DNA of 56,944 bases. Source: Coprinopsis marcescibilis. Taxonomy: Eukaryota; Basidiomycota; Agaricomycetes; Agaricales; Psathyrellaceae. The DNA is taken from NCBI GenBank assembly GCA_004369085.1, contig ML210315.1:11173-68116 (forward strand), given 5' to 3'. How positions within the stretch are numbered: position 1 is the first letter of the stretch; every line of letters begins with the position of its first letter. The translations under genes were made by a program, and so were the position numbers. The notes beneath the pieces were generated by a model that saw nothing but the letters and a program-made list of their open reading frames with translations, was not told the origin of the DNA and ran no database searches. Shown piece after piece: positions 10,348-20,815 of this stretch.

Positions 10348-11854
10348 ATGAGTCTCCCTCAAGAGCTGGTGGGCCAGCTGACTGAACAGCAGTTCCAACA
10401 CAAGATCTACTATCTTGTGAGCTTCTGGTTGGAGGTGGGTTTGATGTTCTTTCATCACTCCCCGTGTTACTTATGCTTATGTCTGTTCTACTACAAGGCC
10501 ATGCTATATGGTGCAAATGCCATCCCTTTGGAGCTTATTATTTCCGGAACTAATCGCCAACTCCAGGACTCTACTTGGCTCTTTTCATTGCGGCACTGAA
10601 TATCATGCTCAGGGGGCGGTCGAAAAACAGAGCATCCACAAAGGTATTCCTTGTGGGTATCATAGTAATGTTCGTGATAATATCATTCCACAACTGTGAG
10701 TCTATATCATACTGCTCAGGGCGTGGCTACATCTTAATTTTGAACGAACGAAGGGTTGAATATATATCGCATGATTCGAGCGTACGCATACGAGACGACA
10801 CTGGTTTCGTCAGTGCTCTTCATTAGGAACTCGGATAACTGGGACGCAATGGCGTTCCCTGTTATCCTTGCAGTCGTTATTTGGATTGCTGATATCTTGG
10901 TGGTATGTCCATTGTCGGCGCTCGAGTTCTTCGTCAAGAAAGTTGACAACACTTTGCTCGATAGATATATCGTTGTTGGCTGGTTTGGCATCGGAACTAC
11001 TGGGTGATAGCTCTCCCGTCTCTCCTGGTTCTTGCCAGTATAGGTACGCCAGTCGACAGAGCATTACTGTTATCACTATATTTGACCGGAGCGTCCTCGC
11101 AGGAACTCAATCTGTGAATCTTGCTTGGTTCGACAATCCAAACAGATTCCAGATACCAACCACAAGCGGTTACATGCTGCACACGCTTCGTGCCAATTTC
11201 CCGCTTCATTTCGTTCAAAATGTGGTTACTACTGCGCTAATCTCCTTCCGCCTGTGGAAGCAACACGTTATATCCCGGCGCGCTGGCTTGTTCCTCGCTG
11301 GTGGCCTATCCCTCGTTTCAGTAATCCGCATTATCGTGGAGAGCGCGTTGATCTATACCCTGATGATGCTTGTCATGCTGGTGCTGTTCTTCATGGGACA
11401 TCCTGCACAGGTTATCTTCCAGCATGCCCTCATTCCTACGACAGGTAAGAGGGTTACGTACCAGAGCTACGATTGGTCGGCGACTGAGATGCTTATCAAC
11501 TGTTCCTTCACAGGCATGGTATTCCTTCTCATCGCCATTCGAGTGGACTCTGCGAAAAGCTCGACGCTGGGTAGTGTAAGCCACGGGGTTGAATTCAGTA
11601 CCGGTGGTAACTCTATGATACCGTCCTGGATACATGGAGACCACCAGGAGCAAAATGGCCGGAGGGTGCGACATGCCAGCATGGGCCCCATAACTGTGAC
11701 CACTGTCACTGAGCAGCACCGCCTGGACGATTTCAATCCAGACGGCAAGAATCAGCGCAGTCAGAAGAATCAATTGGATCTGTCAGATACTGGAAGTGGG
11801 AACGAGGGCGAGGGCGAGAGGGAGTCCGTTGTGAAGGCAATTGGTGTGGTGTGA
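10348..11854 (+). CDS. seven-TM membrane protein, basidiomycete family (copy 1)
   Basis: Seven exons: 10348-10434, 10498-10510, 10567-10695, 10754-10902, 10965-11043, 11103-11444, 11514-11854; about 379 aa. The second exon is only 13 nt (AMLYG with split codon) and is needed to join the first helix. The protein starts MSLPQELVGQLTEQQFQHK and has about seven hydrophobic helices (for example LYLALFIAALNIML, VFLVGIIVMFVIISF, MLVMLVLFFMG). Conserved blocks include RMIRAYAYE, WDAMAFPVIL, IYRCWLVW and VFLLIAIRV. The C-terminal ~100 residues are polar and cytoplasmic-looking. I know this as a lineage-expanded Agaricomycete family with GPCR-like topology but no proven ligand or function. A close paralog lies at 23426-24888 with identical exon phases. 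Confidence 0.8.
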
Positions 11855-12935
11855 CCGTCAGGGACGGCTCGTCTTGGGATTTCTCGTCTACCTCCCAGTT
11901 ATTACGTATGATATTTATGACATTACGCCCCTTCTGATACTAATACTTAGTATGATTTACATTGTTTTAGGATGATAAGGCAAGGAAGAAAATGATGCCC
12001 CGCCAGTTTGCTGCGGGGATTGCCCATTTCGAATGCTTCCTACCGACACGTCGGCACCATGTTACTCGTTCGTCTGCCATCACGGCCATCAGTTTGTGTC
12101 AAGGAGAAATTGCAGCCCCTTGAACCCTGAGTCCCGACGACGAGACACATTCAGAGTAGCATAAGTAGATTAGCTAAAAAGCTTGCGACATAGATAAAAG
12201 ACGATAGTAGTAATAGTTCAGACAGAAATTTAATCCGTGCCACTCATCAAGGGTACAGATCTAAATTATACTCACCCTCTTCAGATCAACCGACTCCGAT
12301 ATAAAAACACTATCACTGTAGAAGATGTCACCTCCCATCTTCAGTGCAATTTTAGGCCGGAAACAGCTTTATGTGAAGGGATAATGGCACTTGTACATCG
12401 TAACTACTCCTGAGGCACATAATCCCATAACCCCTAACCCTCAGAGGCCACACAAACCACGCCCCTAGTGGTAATAATCCTAATCCCCCGGTTTGGCGAG
12501 AGATATTGATGCATCGCAGCGATCATGCGTGTGAGGACGTTTTCTGATGCCCACTGTCATTAGAATTTGGTACGGCGCAACGCTGCCACCAGCTATTATC
12601 AGGATGTGCAAGGTTTAAAAAACGAATGCACATCCGGTATCCGACGTTAAAACGTTCCCAGAACCCCTAGGCTCGGATTAGTTTACAAGGTCTTTTGATT
12701 CTGCTGTTATATCTCGTGTGCCAACCCAGTGCACAGCTCTGGCGAGGACAATGTACTTTAGTAAACGGTAGGTGGGAAAATGCTGACTTCGCGGCTTCAC
12801 TGATATTTTAGCATTTTGCTTCAGTTGCTCCAGCTCATTCATCCTGCAATACACATTGTCGCACATCAGCAATCCTTGGATCGTCCGTTTATAGCCTGCT
12901 ACCTTTACGAGCCACCTACCTCGGACATTCAATCA
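11855..12935. other. intergenic between seven-TM copy 1 and the clipped paralog
   Basis: No gene seen. The last ~120 bp before 12936 are clearly related in sequence to the region upstream of the 20815 gene, so the duplication that made the two genes extends into their promoters or leaders. The rest is non-repetitive as far as I can tell. Confidence 0.5.
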
Positions 12936-13853
12936 ATGCCTAGCCTTTACAGGAACGAGTCCATCGCCGAGGATGTCATTGTCGAGGTACGAGATGTTCT
13001 CATCCGTCCTTGCTTCCGCGCATCACCCATCACCCATCAGACACTCCTCGACGTTGACGCCTTCAAAATGTCATCAAGTGACTCTTGCTGGAGACATACT
13101 TCCAGATCCGTCTCCCTCCCCTCAATCAGCCTTGAGGACAATTGGGATCAGTCTACATCCTGTCACACCACCCCAAGCTTTGAAAAGTTGCGTAGCTTTA
13201 ACAGGAAACTCGCGTTAACGCGCACTAACAGTATCATTGAAACCGCAATATCCGACGCAGTCACGCCACCTTCCCCCGGCTTGAAAAATCCTCAACCGAG
13301 GCGCACATTCACCCGCACACCACGCAGCCGCTCCTTCCCTTCTATCTCTTTCCCTACCGTGGCTGGCGTTCCAATCCCCACTGCCAATGCCACACCTAAC
13401 ACTACAATTCCTCTTCCTCTAAGCGCAATCGGGTTGCATATCCTGTCTCCAGCCTACACTGCTTCAAGTTATCCCACTGGCACTTATGCCTGCGAGAGCG
13501 AGAGCGAAACCGACGACATATTTTGCATCGGCTCCCCCGCTCGACTTGTCCGCAGGCTCGGCGAATCCCGTTTAGCCCTGAGTGCAGAGTACCAAGCGCG
13601 CCTAGCGCCGTTCGTCGATTCAACACCTAAGGAACGGAATTCGCGCGCAATCCGCTGGAAAGACGAAGAGCTGTTCGCTCTGGTCTATCGTGCCCAGTCG
13701 AGTCATGCTATTCAGAGGGGACAGGGCAACCGGCCACGGCCAAGGCCTCTGGTGAATTTTTCTTCCGGTCCCAGTCCCAGTCCCAGTCCCAGCTTTACTG
13801 CCACTGCCACTGAGTCGGAAGAAGCAGTGGCATCCACCAATGATAGCCATTGA
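12936..13853 (+). CDS. unknown disordered protein, C-terminally clipped paralog (B1)
   Basis: Starts MPSLYRNESIAEDVIVE (12936-12986). An intron 12987-13040 (54 nt, GTACGA...CAG) is supported by the paralog at 19441-20815, where the same site is a 55-nt intron that must be removed to keep frame. Exon 2 is 13041-13853; about 287 aa. It shares long stretches with the paralog: NRKLALTRTNSIIET, FTRTPRSRS, FPTVAGVPIPT, SRLALSAEY. It stops just where the paralog goes on into a basic patch, an acidic segment and a TM helix. The early stop follows an extra ~10 bp around 13838-13853 (TGATAG repeated), and traces of the lost tail remain downstream. It could be a decaying gene or a soluble isoform-like copy. 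Function unknown. Confidence 0.55.
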   Translation: MPSLYRNESIAEDVIVEVRDVLIRPCFRASPITHQTLLDVDAFKMSSSDSCWRHTSRSVSLPSISLEDNWDQSTSCHTTPSFEKLRSFNRKLALTRTNSIIETAISDAVTPPSPGLKNPQPRRTFTRTPRSRSFPSISFPTVAGVPIPTANATPNTTIPLPLSAIGLHILSPAYTASSYPTGTYACESESETDDIFCIGSPARLVRRLGESRLALSAEYQARLAPFVDSTPKERNSRAIRWKDEELFALVYRAQSSHAIQRGQGNRPRPRPLVNFSSGPSPSPSPSFTATATESEEAVASTNDSH

Positions 13854-14025
13854 TAGGAAATGCACAAAGAACTTGGAACTTGGCTCCGAGTCACAGGCGC
13901 GCCCTTGTCGATTCTCTCAAGAAGAAGCTGCAGCCGACCTTTGGACTTGAAAGCGCGAGCCGCACAACGTAGTTCCTACTGCAGTATCGCTTCCCGCATC
14001 CTTTGGGCAGCATGGCACTATGTTT
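13854..14025 (+). pseudogene. decayed 3' tail of the B1 gene
   Basis: The first bases (GGAAATGCACAAAGAA) align with the paralog's codons for MKRTKKA. Further on, TTTGGACTTGAAAGCGCG and CCCGCATCCTTTGG resemble the paralog's sequence for the segment before PASFGSS. The frame is broken by several small changes. This is what remains of the tail-encoding part. Confidence 0.5.
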
Positions 14026-15075
14026 CCTTTGCAGCACGTGCGCAGTACACTGGCTCAAAACCTTACTATATACTTTAACTAAGTAGACAGCGGGCCGAGG
14101 TTCATCATAGAGTAGCCCACATGTCCTCTTAGCGCTCGTACCAGTACAATACAAACAACAAAATAAAAGATCAAATTGGAAAGACATGTAACATGACAAA
14201 AGTGGATAGAAAGAGAACCTGGAGTAAATCTTTTGGCGTGTACCACGCACCACGCACCTACTTCAATTTACCCAGCATCGACAAAAATAAGGAAGGCAGG
14301 AAGGGAGGAAAGAAGGGAGGAAGGAACGGAAATGTCAAGACTCGGACGTACGTGTTCCGTGATGCGACGTACGTGGCGGTTGGGAACCAATTGTCGAACG
14401 GATCTAGTCGAACCAAGCTCGGAAATTTGAAAGCATGAGTGAGGTAAGTACCCGTTTCATTGGAAATTATAAGAAAGAAAAAGAACCGACGTTGAAATGT
14501 TGGCAAGGAGAAGAAGAAGGGAAATGAGAGAGGTAAAATGCTGAGAAATACGGGGAATAGGCATAACAAGGGATCGAATTCAAATGACGGACGGACTGGG
14601 GTTGTTACAGCAAGACCAGACCGTTATTTTCGGGTTCGAAGATACACCGACGACTAGTTGGAGTTTGAGGTGCGACGACGACGACGACGACGGGAAGGAT
14701 GCCTATGGCGGTAAGCCCACACGAACACACGAGGAAGGAATCATTCGTGGACAAGAACAACGCGCAAGTTTCAACCGAATACAGCAGATCTACATAACAA
14801 CAGCAAAAAATTGGCGCAATCAGGATCACGCATTAATACATCCAACAACAGACTTAACGAACCTGCGAGTTGATAGTTCATATTATCCACCTCACAACAC
14901 CAGAAAAGAAAGTCACGAGTCACGGCAAGACACCCGACCCACCTCTACTCGAAAAGACCTACCGACCTACCAACACGGCAATATTACACATCACATCGTA
15001 CTGTCTCGCACCTCGCACCAATGTCCCCTCAGCATCCACCCTAACGCCATCTTGCCCTACTCCTTCATCATCAGC
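14026..15075. other. intergenic, no gene seen
   Basis: Includes a purine-rich GGAAGG run (14290-14325), a repeated GGACGTACGTG/GCGACGTACGTGG pair near 14344-14375, and a short GAC-type run (14673-14692). The open frames here are low-complexity and not domain-like. The right-hand part is probably 3' UTR of the minus-strand zinc finger gene. Confidence 0.4.
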
Positions 15076-16593
15076 CTACAAGAAATCCTCCGCCCTCGCC
15101 CTCTTCTTGCCCCGATGTTCCTCTCCACCAACGTCCTGGCTCTGGTTCTCGTTGCCACTATTAGCAACAGAACCCGAAGATGACGTGTTGTTGTTGGTAT
15201 TCGAATTGGCGAGGTTTGCCGCATTCGTCTTGTCGAAGAAGTACTTGGGATCGTTTGCCCTGCGTTCTTCCTGTTAAGGGTATTAGTAAGCATTATGGGT
15301 ACGAGGAGGATAAAGCGGAGGAGGCCACTGATTGAGCCGACAGTAACGAGGTTGCAAAGCAAACTGAATGAATACTCACCGGCGAGAAATTAGCGTCGTT
15401 CCATTTCAGTTGAGTCGCCTTCTTAAACTCGGGATTGAACTGCTTCAGAGCAGGGTTTGGTAACCTGAGCGGTAGAGGACCTCTCGCAGTGTTCGACTGC
15501 ATCTGTTGCGGGTGTGGGGGAACGCCACCAGGACCAGGACCAGGAGGACCACCGTATGGAGGCACGCCGGAAGGGATGAAAGCAGGATGCGGCGGAGGCA
15601 TACCCATTCCTGGCGGGGGCATACCAGGCATTCCCGGGGGAGGAGGCCCCATGAACCCGGGTGGTGGGGGGCCCATGAATCCGGGAGGGGGCGGGAAAGG
15701 CGGACGCACGGCACCAGGTGGGCCAGGCGGTAAGGAAAAGGGCGGTGCACCGAATTGTGGGGGGAATGGAGGCGGGAAAGGCGGAGGTGCTCCTGGTCCG
15801 AAGCCTGGCGGGGGGCCCATGCGTGGTGGGAACTGGCCGGACATGGGTAGTGTAGGGCCTGCTGAGCCTGTTGCTGGTGCCGACATTGCATATGCCTGTG
15901 CGGGTGCGCCGTAAACTGTCGGTGTCCCTGAGATGCTCGCGCCTCCGCCTCCTCCGTTGCCCTCCAAGCCTGCGGCACCGGATGTGTTGCCCATCAGGGC
16001 TTTGTGTGCCTCGAGCTGGGCGCGCAGCTCTGCTTCGCTCAGAGGGCGGTTTTCGATTTTGGCGCGCTTGGGTTGCGGTTGTGAGATCGATCCTGCGCTG
16101 AGACCGAGTTCGATTTCTTTACGCCGTTTGTAGTCTGCGACGTCGGGTGCTGGGATGCCTTCCATACCGAAGATTTCCACCTCGTAACCGTCTCTTCCTG
16201 GCAGTGCGTTTTCGATTCGTGGAAGGCTGAATAGTGGACTTGTCAGATAAGGTAAGAAGCTATAAGAAATGGAATACGGACTTTTCGGCCTCGAGTTTGT
16301 GAACCTGTTGGATGTGCACCGCTAGCCCTCCTGCTGTATTCAACCGACGGGGGCACATCCCGCATTTGAAGTGTTTGGCCTTTTGATGTTGCATAAGAAC
16401 TTCGTTCTTGTTAGTTCAAAGGCCAAATAACAAGGATTAAGAGGAAATGCTCACCTTTTTCATCCTCGAATTCACGTTCGCAGTACCAGCACCAGGGGCG
16501 GATGAGCTGTCATTCATGCATCAGAACGTGGGATATTAGGAGAGTCAGAGGAATTTTATGAAGACTTACAGGCTTATTCTTCTTTTTCGCCAT
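15076..16593 (-). CDS. BuGZ/ZNF207-like C2H2 zinc finger protein
   Basis: Five exons on the minus strand: 16593-16570, 16506-16455, 16399-16282, 16226-15380, 15270-15076; about 411 aa. It begins MAKKKNKP and continues with two C2H2 fingers ([15 protein letters not shown]...HQKAKH and [19 protein letters not shown]). The strongly conserved [11 protein letters not shown] block follows, as in human ZNF207/BuGZ (IYGMEGIPEKD). The middle is a Pro/Gly/Met-rich low-complexity region. The end is charged ([11 protein letters not shown], then a basic [11 protein letters not shown] tail). In animals BuGZ binds Bub3 and microtubules and phase-separates on spindles; in fungi the role is less clear. Whether a Bub3-binding GLEBS motif is present cannot be judged by eye. 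The first coding exon is 24 nt. Confidence 0.85.
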
Positions 16594-18018
16594 GATATGT
16601 AGAGGTTTGGGAGCTTTACGGGATCTGAGGCGTTCAGCGAGACTGTATCGAGGATCAGGATACCGCAGGCAGCGCGCGGCAAATAGCTGTGAGCATCTTT
16701 GTTTGCTCATTGCTTGCGCGTATTTATTCCAGGGCTCGAAACAAAGGCGGTGGGTTAGGGTTAGGTGATCGCTTAATGTCCTACACTTCGCACTCATCCG
16801 GCCATATCTATATCAATATTTGATCACTTCAGACAGGCCTCCTCGCAAGATAAATCAAGACCTACAACTTCAGTCAGGCGATTTCGACCTCTTCTGTACA
16901 CTGAAAGGAAAATTCAAGACTCTATTGGGGACTCTTAAGACTCTGAATGGGCGGGGAAAAAATCAGGATGCTGTCACTGTCAGCGACGAGGAGTAGGCTA
17001 GGATCGGTACTTTCTGTAAATAACGCGAAAATTCGACTTGTTGGCTATTTACGGCGATTTTGAGGTTAGTTCCCAACGTCCGGACAATTTTTGGCCTTAG
17101 TCCAAGGTCAGTGGCGATAGTCCGGACATTTTTGCCCCTATAAAAGTCCGGGTACGGATTTTCTAATTCTGGAGTGGACCTCTGAGTGGGTTTTCCATCA
17201 AGGTATCCCTGACCCCATCACTTTTTGGGTCGCCTTCGAAGTTCCGAAGTTCGAAGGTACTGTACTACTTATGTGCCCCCATGTCGACATTTCGACACGG
17301 CGTGACCGGAGACCTGTGACCAATGTATCGAAATTTTTGGTTTTTCGACAAAAACCATTCTGCAACCGCCAGATGGAAAGCTGAAACGAAGATCAAGGAT
17401 TACAGCGATTAGACCGGGAAAATATCACAAGCGCTCTGAATGCGTGTTGCTAGAAGATGACTTCTATGATGATAAGCAGTCTAACCGTTCTGATACTTAT
17501 CTCGCTTGACGTGTAGAAATTGCAAAGTAGACAGGGGGTTGAAAGTGGATTCCAGTTTTGATGTTCCCATGGCCAAACTCTCACCACAGGTGTAAAATAC
17601 ATATTAGAAACAAATCATGAACGGAGGAATTTGAGCGTGCTCCATTCTCCACCCGTTGGTCTAGATCATGTGGCCCCATGCAGTCTCTGCATATCGTCGA
17701 ACGGAACGGCCTGAAAACAATGACTTGGGCTTGGCAAACAGTTAAAGGTCTCTTCTGCCTAATTAGGTCTTCATCGGTTTTTCAGAAGCCCCAGTCCGGA
17801 AAGCTTCTGACAGTCCATTGGGTGACAGGACGGCTGATTCGCAATCAGTTTCGCCCGGCCATAGATGGGTATGGATCCGCACGAGAAGTCAGAGCCCGAA
17901 TAAAAAAAGTTATAAAAGCATGGACCAGCGAGCATGATTATCTATGAACCATTCCCTTGCCTTCCTGCGAGGATCCTCCGAACAACGCAGTGGCAAGTCA
18001 GTTCCTCTACAATCGACA
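16594..18018. other. intergenic, short local repeats, no gene seen
   Basis: Besides the telobox at 16750, it contains two direct copies of GTCCGGACAnTTTT (about 17090 and 17120) and a stem CCTTCGAA/TTCGAAGG around 17233-17257. The frame 17678-17947 has no recognisable domain. These repeats may be the worn ends of an old element, but no intact termini were found. Confidence 0.4.
16750..16767 (-). promoter_or_regulatory. telobox-like element
   Basis: GTGGGTTAGGGTTAGGTG, identical to 644-661, located ~160 bp upstream of the minus-strand start codon at 16593. On the gene's own strand it reads CACCTAACCCTAACCCAC. Confidence 0.45.
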
Positions 18019-18378
18019 ATGCCCTTCTTCAATCAATCAGAGCACATAAACGTCCTCGAAGGACATTTCTGGGATGTTGGAGGGGATGTGTGTATATCTT
18101 ACCACTTGCATGTCTATGGGCAGCAAGGTGTACAGGAGCAGGAAGATTTGGAGAATAACAGAGGTAAGATCCCGTGCGATCATACGAGCCAAGTTTCGGC
18201 TCTGTTTGTATTTACGATGTCGTTAGTCTGAATTTCGTCTGTTTCTGTAGCTCTGGTGGACGACGAAAGCCCAGACGAGGATCTGGATGAATGGCCGGCT
18301 GCATGTGGCTTTTTTTCTCTCGACACAATTATAAGGCATATCTACAAGGTTCTGCAAGGGCTTTGCTGCATTTCATGA
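18019..18378 (+). CDS. small protein with Agaricomycete N-terminal FFN...GDV motif
   Basis: Two exons (18019-18163, 18251-18378), GT-AG intron of 87 nt, about 90 aa. The start MPFFNQSEHINVLEGHFWDV followed by GGD resembles the short N-terminal motif that precedes NACHT, kinase or unknown domains in many Agaricomycete proteins. Here it is followed only by a polar linker, an acidic patch (DDESPDEDLDEW) and a short helix (FFSLDTIIRHIYKVL). It may be a free-standing motif protein, a truncated NLR-like gene or a chance frame. The downstream region shows no larger domain. Confidence 0.4.
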
Positions 18379-19440
18379 CCTCGTGATTAATGACTACGTC
18401 CCACTACACCCTACTTGCAATCTTCGACACACACTATTTAGGTAACGCTTACCGGACTACCGTTATACCACCTTGCCATTGCTTTTGCTTTTCCTAATTA
18501 TATACACGGCGCGATTCATAGCATTACACGGGATCATGATTCCCCTATGACGCTCCGCAGGGGGCAATGTAACTCTGACCTTTTGGAGCAAACGTGATTC
18601 GGAAAGTAACACCCCAGGATGATGCTTGATAGCACTGATTCATCGGGCGTTGAGCTGGGTGTGGGACCATGACCTGTGCGCCTAAGCGTCAAGCTGGGAA
18701 CTCTCCCGCGCTGTCAAGCAACTGCTCTCCACAGCCCAGGATCGAAGGTGCATGCACTCTCATGCTTATTATTCAGTACTCTGCGCAGTATACTGTATAC
18801 TGTAATCCAAGAAGTGCCTTGGCAGCTGTATGTGGCAAAATTGCCGTTCAGATACTCTATGGGGTTAGGGCTATGTATCGGCGAGGAGCATCTGCAAATC
18901 CCTTGGCGTATATGGATATAGTCCAACTGGCAGATTTGGCAGAGGAGGGAACAAAGCCGGGAGCGGGAACTAGATCGAGCACGAGCACGAGCACGACTCC
19001 AGAAGTAGAGGGTGTAAGCGGCTGCACATGGGTGGGTGTATAGTCCCATTCCGTCAATGTACATTGTATCTCGCGTATTTTACATAGTGCCTACAGTGCT
19101 GTTGTTAGTATTCGCGGTTTGTTTGGAACCTGAGACGAGATTGAGACTAGAGAAGTATCCTAGATAAAGCACAGACATGATGCAGAAGAGTAGGTCGTAA
19201 AGGGTGAAATATGTGGTATGTGTGCAATATGAGAGATGGCGGTAGACAAGAGAAGCAAGGAGCAGAAGGTGCGGTGAAATCTCAAAGGAAGCCAACCGGG
19301 GAGTCTGGAAGAAGGGGAAATACAAATACAACAGGAAAGCTAAGAATAACGAGGGAAAACAGAGCCAGAAGCAAAGCATCAAAGCAAGTAGCGCCGACAA
19401 AGCAGCGAAACACAGATCACAGCCATGACACCTTTGCCAC
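18379..19440. other. intergenic with one weak ORF
   Basis: An ORF at 18669-19043 (124 aa) has a hydrophobic patch (LMLIIQYSAQYTVY) and a Ser/Thr run but no recognised domain; I cannot tell whether it is real. A small palindromic string (CAGTATACTGTATACTG) lies near 18787-18803. The right part, purine-rich on the plus strand, is probably 3' UTR of the minus-strand gene that ends at 19441. Confidence 0.35.
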
Positions 19441-20815
19441 TCACTCTTCCTCTTCAACAGCATCCAGATTCTCGAGCGCGGTGTGAGCTGTTTCAACGAG
19501 AACATCGTCCTCAGCACAATTCCTCCCGATCCAAACCAACAACAGGAACATAACCATCGGGAGACACGCGAGTACAACGATCGCACCGACATCGCTCAAA
19601 AGCTCTTTGCCCTCTACCTTAGCCTGCTTCACAACGACAGCGACGACGATATCGGCAATATTGCAGGGCTCTTCTTCTTCCTCTAGCTCGGGGAGAAGCG
19701 AGATCCCGGAACGCACGGAGCTTCCAAAGGAAGCGGGGAGCGAACTTCTCCGAGTAGGAGCGGTGGAACGCGCTTGGAATGTTGTAGACTCGTCCTCTTC
19801 GACGATTGGCTCCAGCTTTGTATTAAAGTTACTCGGGAGGGTCCGCCTGCGACGACGAGCCTTCTTTGTGCGTTTCATATCCTTGGTCGATGCCACTGTT
19901 GCTTCCGGCTCAGTGGGAGTGGCAGTGAGGCTGAGACTCGAAAGGGAATTCACCCGAGGCCTTGGCCTTGGCCGGTTGGCCTGTCCCCTTTGCATAACAT
20001 GATTCGCCTGGAGATGGAAGATCCGAGCGTAGAGTTCTTCGTCTTGCCAGCGGATTGCGCGGAAATTCCGTTCCCTGGGTGTCGAGTCGGCGAAGGGCGC
20101 CAGGCGCGCTCTGTATTCCGCGCTCAGGGCTAAACGGGATTTTCCGAGCTTGCGGGTGAGTCCAGCGGAGGAGCCGATGGAAAAGATGTCGTCGGTCATG
20201 CTCTCGCTGGCGTAAGTGCCAGTGGGATAAACATTGTAGGCCGGAGGCGGGGATGTACGCGGTTTGATCGCGCTGAGAGGGATTGTAGTGTGAGGTGTGG
20301 TATTGGTGGGGATCGGAACGCCAGCCACGGTAGGGAAATGGGTAGTCGGCAGGGAGCGGCTACGTGGTGTACGGGTGAATATGCGTCTGAGTGGGAGAGT
20401 TTGCAAGCCGGGTGAAGGTGGCGAGACTGCGTTGAAAATTCCGGTCTCGATGATACTGTTGGTGCGCGTTAACGCGAGGTTCTTGTTCATTCCGCGCGAC
20501 TTTTCGAAGCTTGGAGTGGTGGGAGAGGATTTATATCGATCGTCATCCAGGACGATCGAAGGGAGGGAGAGGGATTCAAAAATGCGCTTCCAGCGAGAGG
20601 CAGCCGTTGGCTTTCTGGTCGCGTCGACGTCGATTTTGGCGCCTTCGAAAGTCATTTGTGTGGAATTTTTGTCTTGCTCAGAGTACTCTGGAGATGGATG
20701 GAGGAATTTCTGATCGAGAGATGGGTTGTGAACGGATGCGAAACTGGATGAGAGCATCTCGTACCTCGACAATGTCGTCGACGACGACAGACTCGCACCT
20801 GTACAGGCTAGGCAT
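19441..20815 (-). CDS. unknown disordered protein with C-terminal TM tail (B2)
   Basis: Two exons: 20815-20765 and 20709-19441, 55-nt intron, about 439 aa. It starts MPSLYRCESVVVDDIVE. The long body is Ser/Pro/Arg-rich and disordered with short blocks shared with the 12936 paralog (NKNLALTRTNSIIET, FPTVAGVPIPT, SRLALSAEYRARLAPF). Near the end come a basic cluster (KRTKKARRRRR), an acidic run (PELEEEEEPC) and one hydrophobic helix (VGAIVVLACLPMVMFLLLVW) about 30 residues before the C-terminus. The layout suggests a tail-anchored membrane protein with a cytoplasmic disordered body. No family was recognised. A longer upstream open frame reaches 21051, but homology with the paralog, including the intron position, supports the 20815 start. 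Confidence 0.65.

Noticed and set aside
15435..15914. Glycine-rich plus-strand open frame of 159 aa
   Set aside because: It is the antisense of the Pro/Gly-rich region of the minus-strand BuGZ-like gene, which has conserved zinc fingers and proper introns.
16750..16767. Interstitial telomere or chromosome end
   Set aside because: Only about two units, located in a promoter, with single-copy genes on both sides.
17233..17257. Heat-shock element
   Set aside because: TTC/GAA units are present but without the regular two-base spacing of a functional element.
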